Source: CAIKBL01 sp050247235 (GTDB taxonomy: Bacteria > Pseudomonadota > Gammaproteobacteria > Ga0077536). Taken from it: 64,000 nt of DNA. The stretch lies in assembly GCA_050247235.1 (NCBI GenBank), contig JBFWUN010000006.1, forward strand, positions 1 through 64,000, given 5' to 3'. Under the pieces are notes generated by a model. It was not told the origin of the DNA, ran no database searches, and saw only the letters and a program-made list of their open reading frames with translations. Of the stretch, positions 8,410-15,644 are shown in pieces; position 1 is the stretch's first letter; every line of letters starts with the position of its first letter. The position numbers and the translations under genes were made by a program.

Positions 8410-9296
8410 CGCTTGAAGCCGCTCTACATCGCTTCCAGGCACAAATTGACGCCGCACTTGATCGCGCGCTGCCTCCTGCGGCGGTTGCCCCGGCGACGTT
8501 GCACGAGGCGATGCGCTACGCGGTACTGGGCCCCGGCAAGCGCATTCGCCCGGTACTGGTGTACGCCACGGGCGAGATATTCGGCGTTCCCCTGGCACAG
8601 CTCGATGCAAGCGCGGTGGCGGTGGAACTGATCCACGCGTACTCCCTCGTACACGACGATCTGCCGGCGATGGACAACGATGATCTCCGGCGCGGACGTC
8701 CAACGTGCCATCGAAAGTTCGACGAAGCGACGGCCATTCTCGCCGGAGACGCGCTCCAAGCGCTGGCCTTCGATGTTCTGTCGTCGGATACGGCCCTTTC
8801 CTGCGATGCGGGACGTCGCGTCCTGATGATCAGAGAACTGGCCGTCGCAAGCGGCTCGCAAGGGATGGCGGGCGGACAGGCTATCGACCTCGCCGCGGTG
8901 GGCAAGCGCCTGACGGTGCAGGAACTGGAGACGATGCATCTTTACAAGACGGGGGCACTCATTCAGGCCAGTGTCAGGCTTGGCTTCCTCGCCTCGGGCG
9001 GGGATGACACTACGCACGCCGAACGCCTGGATCGATATGCGCGAAGTATCGGGCTTGCTTTCCAGGTTCAGGACGACATCCTCGATGTGGAGGGTGCAAC
9101 CGAGACAATCGGCAAACCACAAGGTTCGGACCAGGATCGCGACAAACCTACCTACCCGAATCTTCTGGGAATGTCGGAGGCAAAGGCGACCGCGGCCAGG
9201 CTTTGCCGGGAGGCAATCGAGGCGTTGAATTGCTTCGATGAGCGGGCCGAACCCTTGCGCCTGATTGCCGAATATATTGTTCGGCGGGATCGTTGA
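8406..9296 (+). CDS. ispA: Farnesyl diphosphate synthase (polyprenyl synthetase family)
   Basis: Condenses DMAPP and IPP to geranyl and then farnesyl diphosphate for quinone, undecaprenyl and carotenoid or hopanoid synthesis. The 296-aa protein has the first Asp-rich motif in LVHDDLPAMDNDDLRRG, the second in QVQDDILDVEG, and the IPP-binding GKRIRPVLVY segment near residue 46. Length and motifs match bacterial short-chain synthases of the IspA type. Its start overlaps the xseB stop, so translation is coupled. A strong intrinsic terminator lies about 200 bases downstream. Confidence 0.95.
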   Translation: MTLEAALHRFQAQIDAALDRALPPAAVAPATLHEAMRYAVLGPGKRIRPVLVYATGEIFGVPLAQLDASAVAVELIHAYSLVHDDLPAMDNDDLRRGRPTCHRKFDEATAILAGDALQALAFDVLSSDTALSCDAGRRVLMIRELAVASGSQGMAGGQAIDLAAVGKRLTVQELETMHLYKTGALIQASVRLGFLASGGDDTTHAERLDRYARSIGLAFQVQDDILDVEGATETIGKPQGSDQDRDKPTYPNLLGMSEAKATAARLCREAIEALNCFDERAEPLRLIAEYIVRRDR

Positions 9297-9463
9297 AACG
9301 CCAGAAAACCGTGTTCGAAACGTCGGGAAAAGGCCGACGCAAGCGACAACTTTCCGGCACGCAGGACAGTCTCCGCCCGTCCGCCCACGGTTTTTCCGCA
9401 TCTGGTCCCTGCGCCTGCCACTTCGTTGAGGGTGGCACGCGGTTTGCTCAGGAACTGATCAGC

Positions 9464-9479
9464 AACCGCAAGCGCGGTT
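9464..9479. repeat. Hairpin in the ispA-mazG gap
   Basis: AACCGC, loop AAGC, GCGGTT. The segment GCGGTTTGC also occurs just upstream at about 9440-9448, so the region 9430-9531 can fold into alternative structures before the terminator. A 3' untranslated region or a small RNA are both possible; no promoter was resolved. Confidence 0.4.
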
Positions 9480-9502
9480 TGCGCTCCTCCCTTTGGTCTT
9501 TG

Positions 9503-9531
9503 CGGGTGCCCGACGGCACCCGATTTTTTTT
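9503..9531 (+). terminator. Intrinsic terminator after ispA
   Basis: CGGGTGCC, loop CGAC, GGCACCCG, then A and eight T residues. An almost ideal rho-independent terminator on the plus strand, placed just before the convergent mazG stop. Confidence 0.9.
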
Positions 9532-9540
9532 CTCGAGCCC

Positions 9541-10329
9541 TCAGAGTCCCCTGCGCTTGGCCTCACCCCAGAATTCGTCCAGCCTGTCGAGTTCGACATC
9601 GGCGACATCGCGTCCCACTTCGGCCGCGCGGTCTTCAATGTATCGAAACCGACGTTCGAATTTTCGATTGGCGCGACGCAACGCTTCCTCTGCGTCGAGG
9701 GACAGATGTCGACCGAGGTTCACGATCGCAAACAGCAGGTCGCCGAGTTCTTCTTCCTGCGCATCTCGCGCCTCCGAGATCACCGCTTCACGAAGTTCCG
9801 CGAACTCCTCCGACACCTTTTCAAACACGGGCTCGGGGGAGCTCCAGTCGAACCCGACCCGGGCCGCCCGCTTCTGCAGCTTGGCGGCGCGGCCGAGCGC
9901 GGGGAGTCCGTTCGGGATTCCATCCATCTCGCTCGTGAACCGGTTAGCGCTGACGTTTCGCTCCAAGGCCTTCACGGCTTCCCAGGCTCGCTCCTGATCA
10001 GAAGCCGTACCGCGCTCAGCCTCGCCAAATACATGCGGATGCCTCCGCACGAGTTTCTCATGGATGGCGGTCACGACGTCCCCGAAAGAGAATCTTCCTT
10101 CCTCTGCGCCGATCTGCGCGTAGAACACCACCTGGAAGAGCAGATCGCCGAGTTCATCAGGAAGTTCCTCGAGCGCATCTCGCTCGATCGCGTCTGCGAC
10201 CTCGTATGCTTCCTCTATCGTGTGTCGCGTCAGCGTTGCGTAGTGCTGTTCGAGATCCCAGGGACATCCGCGTACCGGGTCGCGCAGACGCCTGACCAGC
10301 GCAAGCAGCTCGTCCATCGATTTCGTCAT
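9541..10329 (-). CDS. mazG: Nucleoside triphosphate pyrophosphohydrolase MazG
   Basis: Hydrolyses NTPs and dNTPs to NMP and pyrophosphate, a housecleaning and stress-modulating enzyme. Two tandem MazG domains are visible: the first with CPWDLEQHYATLTRHTIEEAYE and DELGDLLFQVVFYAQ, the second with FDWSSPEPVFEKVSEEFAEL and EEELGDLLFAIVNLGR, both carrying the EExxE and ExxD magnesium ligands. The open frame extends to 10440, but the conserved protein starts at ATG 10329 (MTKSMDELLALV) behind GAGG, giving 262 aa like E. coli MazG. It is divergent from the HNH nuclease gene and not linked to relA here. Confidence 0.94.
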   Translation of the reverse strand: MTKSMDELLALVRRLRDPVRGCPWDLEQHYATLTRHTIEEAYEVADAIERDALEELPDELGDLLFQVVFYAQIGAEEGRFSFGDVVTAIHEKLVRRHPHVFGEAERGTASDQERAWEAVKALERNVSANRFTSEMDGIPNGLPALGRAAKLQKRAARVGFDWSSPEPVFEKVSEEFAELREAVISEARDAQEEELGDLLFAIVNLGRHLSLDAEEALRRANRKFERRFRYIEDRAAEVGRDVADVELDRLDEFWGEAKRRGL

Positions 10330-10460
10330 CGCGACCGCGCCTCGTGGGAACCGGGAAGCAGCGAGTTTACTTGATCGCGGGGCCTCGTTCGGGGAACAAT
10401 CGGCGGGTCGGCCGCGCGCGGTCGCGGCGGCGAAGCTCAATCGCGATTGAATACTGGACC

Positions 10461-11045
10461 ATGACGAGTGCGCCCCTCATCCTCAGGCTAGACGTCACCG
10501 GCAGGCCGGTCCGCTGGATGCCGTGGCAGGATGCAGTGTGCCTCTACAGCCGAGGGCTCGTGGCGTGGACGGCAGGTGATCACGAGTTCGTCGTGCGCGG
10601 CGGTTACGCGCGCACGACGGGCGAACGCTCCTGCGTCACGGTTCACAGCATCATCGCGGTCAAACGTTCCGGACGCGGTTCGCATGTCCCACGCACTACG
10701 CCTCCGCTCAGCAACCACGAACTCTTCCATCGCGACGCCTACCTGTGCATGTACTGTGGGGAACAGTTTTCCGACGGGCAGCTTACCCGCGACCACGTTG
10801 TTCCGTTGTCCCGAGGAGGGGTCGACACCTGGTCCAACGTGGTGGCGGCCTGCAAAGAGTGCAACACGCGCAAGGGCGGGCGGACACCCGAACAGGCCCG
10901 AATGCCTTTGCTGGCCGTCCCTTATGTCCCCAATTGGGCGGAATTCCTGGCCTTGTCAAACCGCCGGATCCTCGCCGACCAGATGGAGTTCCTGAAATCG
11001 CAGTTCCGTCAGCGTTCTCGTCCGCCGCAGATTTCCGCGAGATAG
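10461..11045 (+). CDS. HNH endonuclease family protein
   Basis: A 194-aa protein with a C-terminal HNH nuclease fold: two zinc-ribbon pairs (CMYC and CKEC) around TRDHVVPLSRGGVDTWSN, where the Asp-His pair and the later Asn form the metal-dependent active site, followed by CNTRKGGRTPEQA. The N-terminal 90 residues (LRLDVTGRPVRWMPWQDAVCLY) are typical of stand-alone chromosomal HNH proteins that are not part of restriction systems. ATG 10461 is preferred over upstream in-frame codons because family members begin a few residues before the PLILRLDVTGRP-type segment. It is divergent from mazG. The substrate is unknown; DNA repair or general nicking is a guess. Confidence 0.85.
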   Translation: MTSAPLILRLDVTGRPVRWMPWQDAVCLYSRGLVAWTAGDHEFVVRGGYARTTGERSCVTVHSIIAVKRSGRGSHVPRTTPPLSNHELFHRDAYLCMYCGEQFSDGQLTRDHVVPLSRGGVDTWSNVVAACKECNTRKGGRTPEQARMPLLAVPYVPNWAEFLALSNRRILADQMEFLKSQFRQRSRPPQISAR

Positions 11046-11076
11046 CGCGGCAGGAATCGTCGTGCAAGGAGTTCAA

Positions 11077-11481
11077 GTGCGAAAGACTGCCCTGGCGGTG
11101 ATCACGATGGGCGCAGCGTCGGTTGCGGGAGCGACCGACGGGGATGGCAATTACGCGGTTTGGGGCATGGGACAAGCGTCCTGCCACCAGTTCGTGAAGG
11201 CCTACGAAGCGGAGTCTGTTCAGGATTTTCGGCACTACCTCGCGGGCTATCTCACCGCGTACAACACCGTGAGCGAAGGCGTCTATCAGGCAACCGGACG
11301 CAATTCGAGCACGGAAAACCTGCGCCACCTATACACCTACTGCGGTACTCATCCCATGCGCAGCTTCGAGCTTGCGATTCAGGCGCTTATCACCGAAAGC
11401 CTGAAGACCGGCGCGGCACCTGGCGCCGCTGCCGAAGCGACGTGGGGACGTCCACCCAAAGGTACCGCGGCGCAACGGTGA
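11077..11481 (+). CDS. Small secreted protein of unknown function
   Basis: A 134-aa protein with a short Sec signal (MRKTALAVITMGAASVAGA), then a conserved-looking core: GQASCHQFVKAYE, HYLAGYLTAYNTVSEG and LYTYCGTHPMRSFELAI. Two cysteines flank the core and could form one disulfide, as in small periplasmic HdeA-like proteins, but the similarity is only in style. The start at GTG 11077 is preferred to GTG 11062 because AAGGAG lies five bases upstream. It follows the HNH gene by 31 bp. A GCGCGC-CAC-GCGCGC hairpin lies 70 bases after the stop. Function is not recognised. Confidence 0.7.
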   Translation: MRKTALAVITMGAASVAGATDGDGNYAVWGMGQASCHQFVKAYEAESVQDFRHYLAGYLTAYNTVSEGVYQATGRNSSTENLRHLYTYCGTHPMRSFELAIQALITESLKTGAAPGAAAEATWGRPPKGTAAQR

Positions 11482-11670
11482 GCGCACCATCCGGCGCAGG
11501 CGCGGCAGAAGGCGATGATTCAGGATTCGCTCAGCTTGGTCGCTGTAGTGTCCCGCGCGCCACGCGCGCTTGGCAGGGACGTGTGAATGCAGCTCGCAAG
11601 TCGAAAGAGCATATTCCCGCGTCGCGCGTAGCGAATTCGCAACATGATTCTTCACAAACCGTTTCGGCAA

Positions 11671-11699
11671 TTGCGATAATGCCTAAAATGGTTCATTAT
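11671..11699 (+). promoter_or_regulatory. Sigma-70-like promoter for the lipoprotein gene
   Basis: TTGCGA, a 17-base spacer, CATTAT, in the only AT-rich stretch of the 281-bp gap 11482-11762. It leaves a leader of about 57 bases before an AGGAGA ribosome-binding site. The rest of the gap holds only the hairpin at 11555-11569. Confidence 0.5.
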
Positions 11700-11762
11700 T
11701 TAGTTGTTAATTCAATGAATTCCTCACTGGGAATGTTCGTTCACGTCGATAGGAGACCTCAA

Positions 11763-12056
11763 ATGCAGAAAATTTCTCTCGCTATGCGCGCCGCGCTTGT
11801 CGCTGGCGTGGTCGGCCTGATGGCCGGTTGCTCCAACGTTACACCGGAACAGCTCTCTGCCGTCGAAGCCAAGGCGAGCGAAGCGCTGTCGAAGGCGGGC
11901 GCCGCCAGCGCCAACGCTGACAAGGCGCTGAAGATGGCAACCGACGCTGCCGCTGCCGCCCAGGCTGCCCAGGCTGCTGCGGATGCCGCCCAGGCCTGCT
12001 GCAATGACAACAAGTCGCGCCTGGACAGCATGTTCGAGAAGGCGATGCGCAAGTAA
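11763..12056 (+). CDS. Alanine-zipper outer-membrane lipoprotein (Lpp/OprI-like)
   Basis: A 97-aa lipoprotein with signal peptide and lipobox LMAGC (Cys23), so the mature protein is lipidated. The body is a continuous alpha helix built of heptads rich in alanine (KASEALSKAGAASANADKAL and then AAAAAQAAQAAADAAQ), as in trimeric OprI and Lpp. It ends in AMRK; a C-terminal lysine is the residue that links Lpp covalently to peptidoglycan. A strong AGGAGA site, its own promoter and a strong terminator indicate an abundant single-gene transcript. The convergent neighbour is an L,D-transpeptidase, the enzyme class that makes the Lpp-peptidoglycan link. Two adjacent cysteines near the C terminus (QACCND) are unusual. 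Confidence 0.88.
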   Translation: MQKISLAMRAALVAGVVGLMAGCSNVTPEQLSAVEAKASEALSKAGAASANADKALKMATDAAAAAQAAQAAADAAQACCNDNKSRLDSMFEKAMRK

Positions 12057-12084
12057 GCGCCCTACAGGGATGCTTCAAGCAGGG

Positions 12085-12112
12085 AACCCCGCCTCGGCGG
12101 GGTTTCTTTTTT
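12085..12112 (+). terminator. Intrinsic terminator after the lipoprotein gene
   Basis: AACCCCGC, loop CTCG, GCGGGGTT followed by TCTTTTTT. A strong rho-independent terminator, in the convergent gap with the L,D-transpeptidase gene. Confidence 0.92.
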
Positions 12113-12168
12113 GTTTCTGACACGCGAAATCGCTGCGGCGGATTTCGCAACGGCAGTGTCGCGGAATG

Positions 12169-13158
12169 CTACCTTCCGAGTGCCACCGCGTTGGCTGATT
12201 CCACTTGGCGGCGACTCGCCGTACCGATCGGGTGTGGAACACCATCAGCCCTGTAGACCGCAGAGCGCAATGCCTGCCAGTCGATCCGGATCTCCAAGTC
12301 TTTTGCCCGAGCCGTAAGGAGCGCGGCGACGGATGCGAACTTGTCGCCAAACTTCACCGCATCTTCCTCGAGGTGCGGATGCACTTCGAGATAAATCTGC
12401 TCGCCCGCGATTCCCACCTTGAATGGCTCATTGACCAGCCGAACCGAGGTCCCCACGGGTACCGAGTGAAAAACCCGCTCGATGTCCTGCGGATACAATC
12501 GCATGCAACCATGCGTGACGCGCATCCCAATTCCGTAAGGCTTGTCCGTCCCGTGGATCAGGTATCCCTGGATGCCGAGTCGCAACGCGTAGGCTCCCAA
12601 GGGGTTGTTCGGTCCGGGAGGTACGACCGCCGGAAGAATATCGCCCTCCGCCGCGTGTTCGCGTCGAATCGATGCCGGCGGAGTCCAACTGGGATCCTTC
12701 ACCTTGGACACTACCTTGGTGGCACCGTGCGGCGTTGACCAATCCTGCCGGCCGATGCTGATCGGGTACGTTGCCACAAGTGGTCGTTCGCCGCGTTTGG
12801 CCCGCGGATAGTAGTAGAGTCGCATCTCCGGAATGTTGATGACGACGCCTTCGCGTGGCGCGGCAGGAAGTACGTACTGGCTGGGGATAAGGACTTCTGT
12901 GTCCTCACCGGTCAGCCACGGATCGACGGTCGGATTGGCCATGCGCATTTCGCGGTATCCCTGACTGTAGGTGCGCGCGATATCCGCAATGGTGTCGGTA
13001 CGGACCGTCGACGTCAGCACGATCTCTCCGACGACGTCTCCCGTCCTGGTGTAGGTACGTGCCTCAGCGCCCGACGATATGGTCGCAAGCGCCAGTGCCC
13101 AGCTTACGGCTCGCCGCGATCGGGCGCGCTGACTATCTTGCACTCTCACCGGTGTCAT
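12169..13158 (-). CDS. L,D-transpeptidase (YkuD domain) with LysM-like segment
   Basis: Periplasmic cross-linking enzyme that forms L,D-bonds in peptidoglycan or attaches Lpp-type lipoproteins to it. The 329-aa form starting at ATG 13158 has a basic N-terminal region and signal peptide (RRAVSWALALATISSGAEA), a LysM-like segment (DTIADIARTYSQGYREMRMANP), then the YkuD catalytic core with HGTDKPYGIGMRVTHGCMRLY, where Cys218 is the nucleophile and His216 lies in the conserved (S/T)HGC motif. A longer frame reaches 13290, but ATG 13158 overlaps the DUF423 stop as ATGA, implying coupled translation. Layout matches the E. coli YbiS/ErfK/YcfS group. The adjacent Lpp-like gene suggests its substrate. 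Confidence 0.92.
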   Translation of the reverse strand: MTPVRVQDSQRARSRRAVSWALALATISSGAEARTYTRTGDVVGEIVLTSTVRTDTIADIARTYSQGYREMRMANPTVDPWLTGEDTEVLIPSQYVLPAAPREGVVINIPEMRLYYYPRAKRGERPLVATYPISIGRQDWSTPHGATKVVSKVKDPSWTPPASIRREHAAEGDILPAVVPPGPNNPLGAYALRLGIQGYLIHGTDKPYGIGMRVTHGCMRLYPQDIERVFHSVPVGTSVRLVNEPFKVGIAGEQIYLEVHPHLEEDAVKFGDKFASVAALLTARAKDLEIRIDWQALRSAVYRADGVPHPIGTASRRQVESANAVALGR

Positions 13159-13556
13159 CCTTTCAACTGTCCAGCTTTCATCCCGCGCTCGCGCAGGGCG
13201 GCAATTGCGAGCGATAGCCAGGCAAGAATCAGTATCGTGCCCCCCCAAGGCGCGCATCGCCGTGCCCATCGCCATTCGCCAACCGTCCATCCGACCAGGC
13301 CGCCGGAGAACACCAGCGTGCCGACAACAAGACCCACCATCCCAATCTCCAGGAAGCGGTTGCCTTCATCACTCCCCTTCATCCGGGAAGCCGCCAGTAT
13401 TGCGACCGCGTGGATCATCAGGTAGTGCACCGCCGTGGAGTAGGATTCGAACGCGTGCTGACTCATCCAACCCCGAAACGCGTGCGCGCCCAAGGCGCCG
13501 AGCACCACTGCGCCAGCCCCCATGAGGCACGCAATCGCGATTATCCAACGATACAT
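13155..13556 (-). CDS. DUF423 family inner-membrane protein
   Basis: A 133-aa protein with four predicted membrane helices (IIAIACLMGAGAVVLGALGA, a segment around VHYLMIHAVAILAA, GMVGLVVGTLVFSGGLVG, and ILILAWLSLAIAAL). The N-terminal GALGAHAF and the central FESYSTAVHYLMIHA are diagnostic of DUF423 (YgdD). Function is unknown. ATG 13556 is chosen because upstream in-frame residues do not resemble the family. A TATAAT box ends only seven bases before this ATG, so the message may be leaderless. It overlaps the L,D-transpeptidase start by ATGA. Confidence 0.88.
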   Translation of the reverse strand: MYRWIIAIACLMGAGAVVLGALGAHAFRGWMSQHAFESYSTAVHYLMIHAVAILAASRMKGSDEGNRFLEIGMVGLVVGTLVFSGGLVGWTVGEWRWARRCAPWGGTILILAWLSLAIAALRERGMKAGQLKG

Positions 13557-13563
13557 GCGCGAT

Positions 13564-13569
13564 ATTATA
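13564..13569 (-). promoter_or_regulatory. Consensus -10 box immediately upstream of DUF423
   Basis: TATAAT on the minus strand, seven bases from the ATG. The -35 match is weak (TTAATG with a 19-base spacer). Transcription would start at or next to the A of ATG, and no Shine-Dalgarno sequence lies in the usual place. Confidence 0.45.
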
Positions 13570-13649
13570 TCGGTCCTGAATACGCCGACATTAATCCTGT
13601 CTGCCGGAAGGCGCGGAAAGCAGTACCTGGAGGACGGTAGGTTCGCGCC

Positions 13650-14648
13650 ATGAAATCCCGCATGCACGCAGAAAAGTGCGCGTTCGTCACGCGGCTCTTG
13701 CTTGTCGCATTGTGTGCACTACCTCTTTCCAGGGAACGGGCAGCGGCCTCCGAATTCGCGGAACCCTTCGATTTTGCGCCCGCGGACTCGCCGTTCGGAG
13801 GCACCCGCTCCCCTGTTCGCGGTGCGTGGCGGCTCGCAACACGCGCACCTGACGGCAAACCGCTGCACGGCCTGTCCGGACTGGCATGGCTGGACTCGAA
13901 GCGCCTGTTGGTCGCCGTGTCCGACCACGGCGAACTTATCCATCTGCGCCCCACGATCCAGGGCGGTGTCCTGACGGCGGTGACGTTCGCCGCGCGCCAT
14001 CCTTTGCGCAATGCACGTGGCGCACCTCTGATTGGAGCGGCGCGAGATGCCGAGGGACTCGCGCTCGAGCCCGCACGCGCCGCCGCTCACCACCTGCTCG
14101 TTTCGTTCGAGCACGATCACCGGGTAGTCCGATACACGCTGGACGGGTACTTTCGGGGAGAACTGCCGCTGCCCGGGGCCATCGCCCGGCGTCTTGCCCG
14201 AACCACGCCCAACCATGGGCTCGAAGCACTCGCCTTCCGTCACGGCGACGGCCCGATTGCCGGTCTCGAGTACCCCGGGGAGTCTGCGTCTCCGCGCATC
14301 CATCTCCACGGATTCGAGTCCGGACGGACATGGGCTTTTCCGCCGTCCGCGCCTGGCAGCGCGCTGGTAGGACTGGATGTGACGCCGGGCGGTGACCTGC
14401 TGACCCTGGAACGCCGTTACATCTCACCGTTGCATCCCTTGCTCATCGTGATCGGCAGGCTCGCCATTGCCGAAAGGGTTGGCCCGTTCCGCGAGATTGT
14501 ACGCTTCAGTTCTGCGCACGGCTGGCCGGTCGACAATTTCGAAGGGATCGCGGCACACGATGATTCGCACTGCTTCGTGCTGAGTGACGATAACGCTAGC
14601 ACGGCGCAGAAGTCGTTGCTTGTGTACCTGGCGCTCCCGGATGACTGA
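13650..14648 (+). CDS. Esterase-like activity of phytase family protein, secreted
   Basis: A 332-aa protein with an N-terminal signal (VTRLLLVALCALPLSRERAAA) and a beta-propeller-like domain of the 'esterase-like activity of phytase' family. Recognisable parts are GLSGLAWLDSKRLLVAVSDHG, RDAEGLALEPA, NHGLEALAF, DVTPGGDLLTLERRYISP and DNFEGIAAHDDSHCFVLSDDN; the repeated Asp/Glu-Gly motifs are typical of the propeller. Members are exported and predicted to hydrolyse phosphate or ester bonds, but few have been assayed. It is divergent from the DUF423/L,D-transpeptidase pair and convergent with moaB, 11 bp apart. Confidence 0.85.
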   Translation: MKSRMHAEKCAFVTRLLLVALCALPLSRERAAASEFAEPFDFAPADSPFGGTRSPVRGAWRLATRAPDGKPLHGLSGLAWLDSKRLLVAVSDHGELIHLRPTIQGGVLTAVTFAARHPLRNARGAPLIGAARDAEGLALEPARAAAHHLLVSFEHDHRVVRYTLDGYFRGELPLPGAIARRLARTTPNHGLEALAFRHGDGPIAGLEYPGESASPRIHLHGFESGRTWAFPPSAPGSALVGLDVTPGGDLLTLERRYISPLHPLLIVIGRLAIAERVGPFREIVRFSSAHGWPVDNFEGIAAHDDSHCFVLSDDNASTAQKSLLVYLALPDD

Positions 14649-14659
14649 CTCCGCGCAGA

Positions 14660-15181
14660 TCACTTTTCCAGCAGTCGAGGCATCAACTCGACCAGATTGC
14701 ACGGGCGTGTGCGATAGTCCAATTGCGCCGAGATGAGCGAATCCCAGGCCAGCGCGCACGCACTCGTTGAACCCGGCATGCAGAAGATGTAAGTCGCGTT
14801 GGCGACTCCCGCCACGGCGCGTGACTGCAGCGTCGAAGTGCGGATCTGTTCGTATGACAGCACGCGAAACATCTCGCCGAAGCCATCCAATCGCTTGTCG
14901 AGCAGGACTCCTACTGCTTCGGGAGTTCCATCACGGCCAGTCACCCCGGTCCCGCCTGTTGTCAGTACGACGCTCACGTCGGTCGATGCGATCCAGGCCG
15001 AGACGACCGCACGGATCTGGTAAGTGTCGTCGCGGACGATCTTCCGGTCCTGCAGCCGATGGCCGGCGGCCTGCAGACGTTCGCTCAGCATTCTCCCCGA
15101 GGTGTCGCTCTCCTCGGTGCGTGTATCCGAGATGGTCAAGACGGCTATCGGCAACGGGATGAACCGACGCTCGGTGGTCAT
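14660..15181 (-). CDS. moaB: Molybdenum cofactor biosynthesis protein B (MoaB/Mog family)
   Basis: A 173-aa protein of the MoaB/MogA fold, which adenylylates molybdopterin or assists that step. The signature is VLTTGGTGVTGRDGTPEAV, and the N-terminal strand PIAVLTISDTRTEESDTSG is canonical. E. coli MoaB has the same length and lacks the extra regions of MogA. The longer upstream frame to 15718 is antisense to hslR and is not coding; ATG 15181 gives the family N terminus. It is divergent from hslR with a 51-bp gap, and about 16 kb from the moaA-mobA-mobB-moeA operon. Confidence 0.93.
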   Translation of the reverse strand: MTTERRFIPLPIAVLTISDTRTEESDTSGRMLSERLQAAGHRLQDRKIVRDDTYQIRAVVSAWIASTDVSVVLTTGGTGVTGRDGTPEAVGVLLDKRLDGFGEMFRVLSYEQIRTSTLQSRAVAGVANATYIFCMPGSTSACALAWDSLISAQLDYRTRPCNLVELMPRLLEK

Positions 15182-15232
15182 AGAAGAACTCCAGCGTGTA
15201 CAGTGGCGAAAGCGTAGACTCACAGGATAGCA

Positions 15233-15643
15233 ATGGACGACCAGAGACTCGACAAGTGGTTGTGGTGCGCGCGCTTCTACAAGACGCGAACCCTCGCGCA
15301 GGATGCCATCAAGGCGGGGCACGTCAGCGTTGACGGGCAGCGTCCCAAGCCGTCGAAACTGCTCATACCAGGTCAGCGGGTGTCGATTCGTCGTCCGCCA
15401 TTCGAAATTCACGTCGACGTTCTCGGCATCGCAAAGCAGCGATTGTCGGCGCCGCTCGCGCAGGCACTCTACCAGGAGAGCGACGCCAGCCGGGTTGCCA
15501 GGGAACGGCTCGCCGAGCAGCTGAAGCTCAGCGCGGTCCACGAAGACATAGGACCGGGCAAGCTCGATCGACGCGATCGGCGTGAGCGCGCCACGTTGAA
15601 GCGTCGTTCGGATTCGTCGCTCACCTCTTCCGGAGAAGCGTGA
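15233..15643 (+). CDS. hslR: Ribosome-associated heat shock protein Hsp15 (S4 domain)
   Basis: Binds the 50S subunit carrying nascent chain-tRNA after premature dissociation and recycles it. The 136-aa protein has an S4 RNA-binding domain at residues 4-65 (RLDKWLWCARFYKTRTLAQ then IKAGHVSVDGQ) and a basic C-terminal tail (GKLDRRDRRERATLKRR), the standard Hsp15 layout. It starts at ATG 15233, and its stop is one base from the GTG of the MoxR gene, so it heads that operon or is read through into it. Confidence 0.94.
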   Translation: MDDQRLDKWLWCARFYKTRTLAQDAIKAGHVSVDGQRPKPSKLLIPGQRVSIRRPPFEIHVDVLGIAKQRLSAPLAQALYQESDASRVARERLAEQLKLSAVHEDIGPGKLDRRDRRERATLKRRSDSSLTSSGEA

Positions 15644-15644
15644 C

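Noticed and set aside
9293..9997. A plus-strand open frame across the ispA terminator into mazG
   Set aside because: It runs through a strong terminator and opposite mazG; Arg/Ser-rich shadow.
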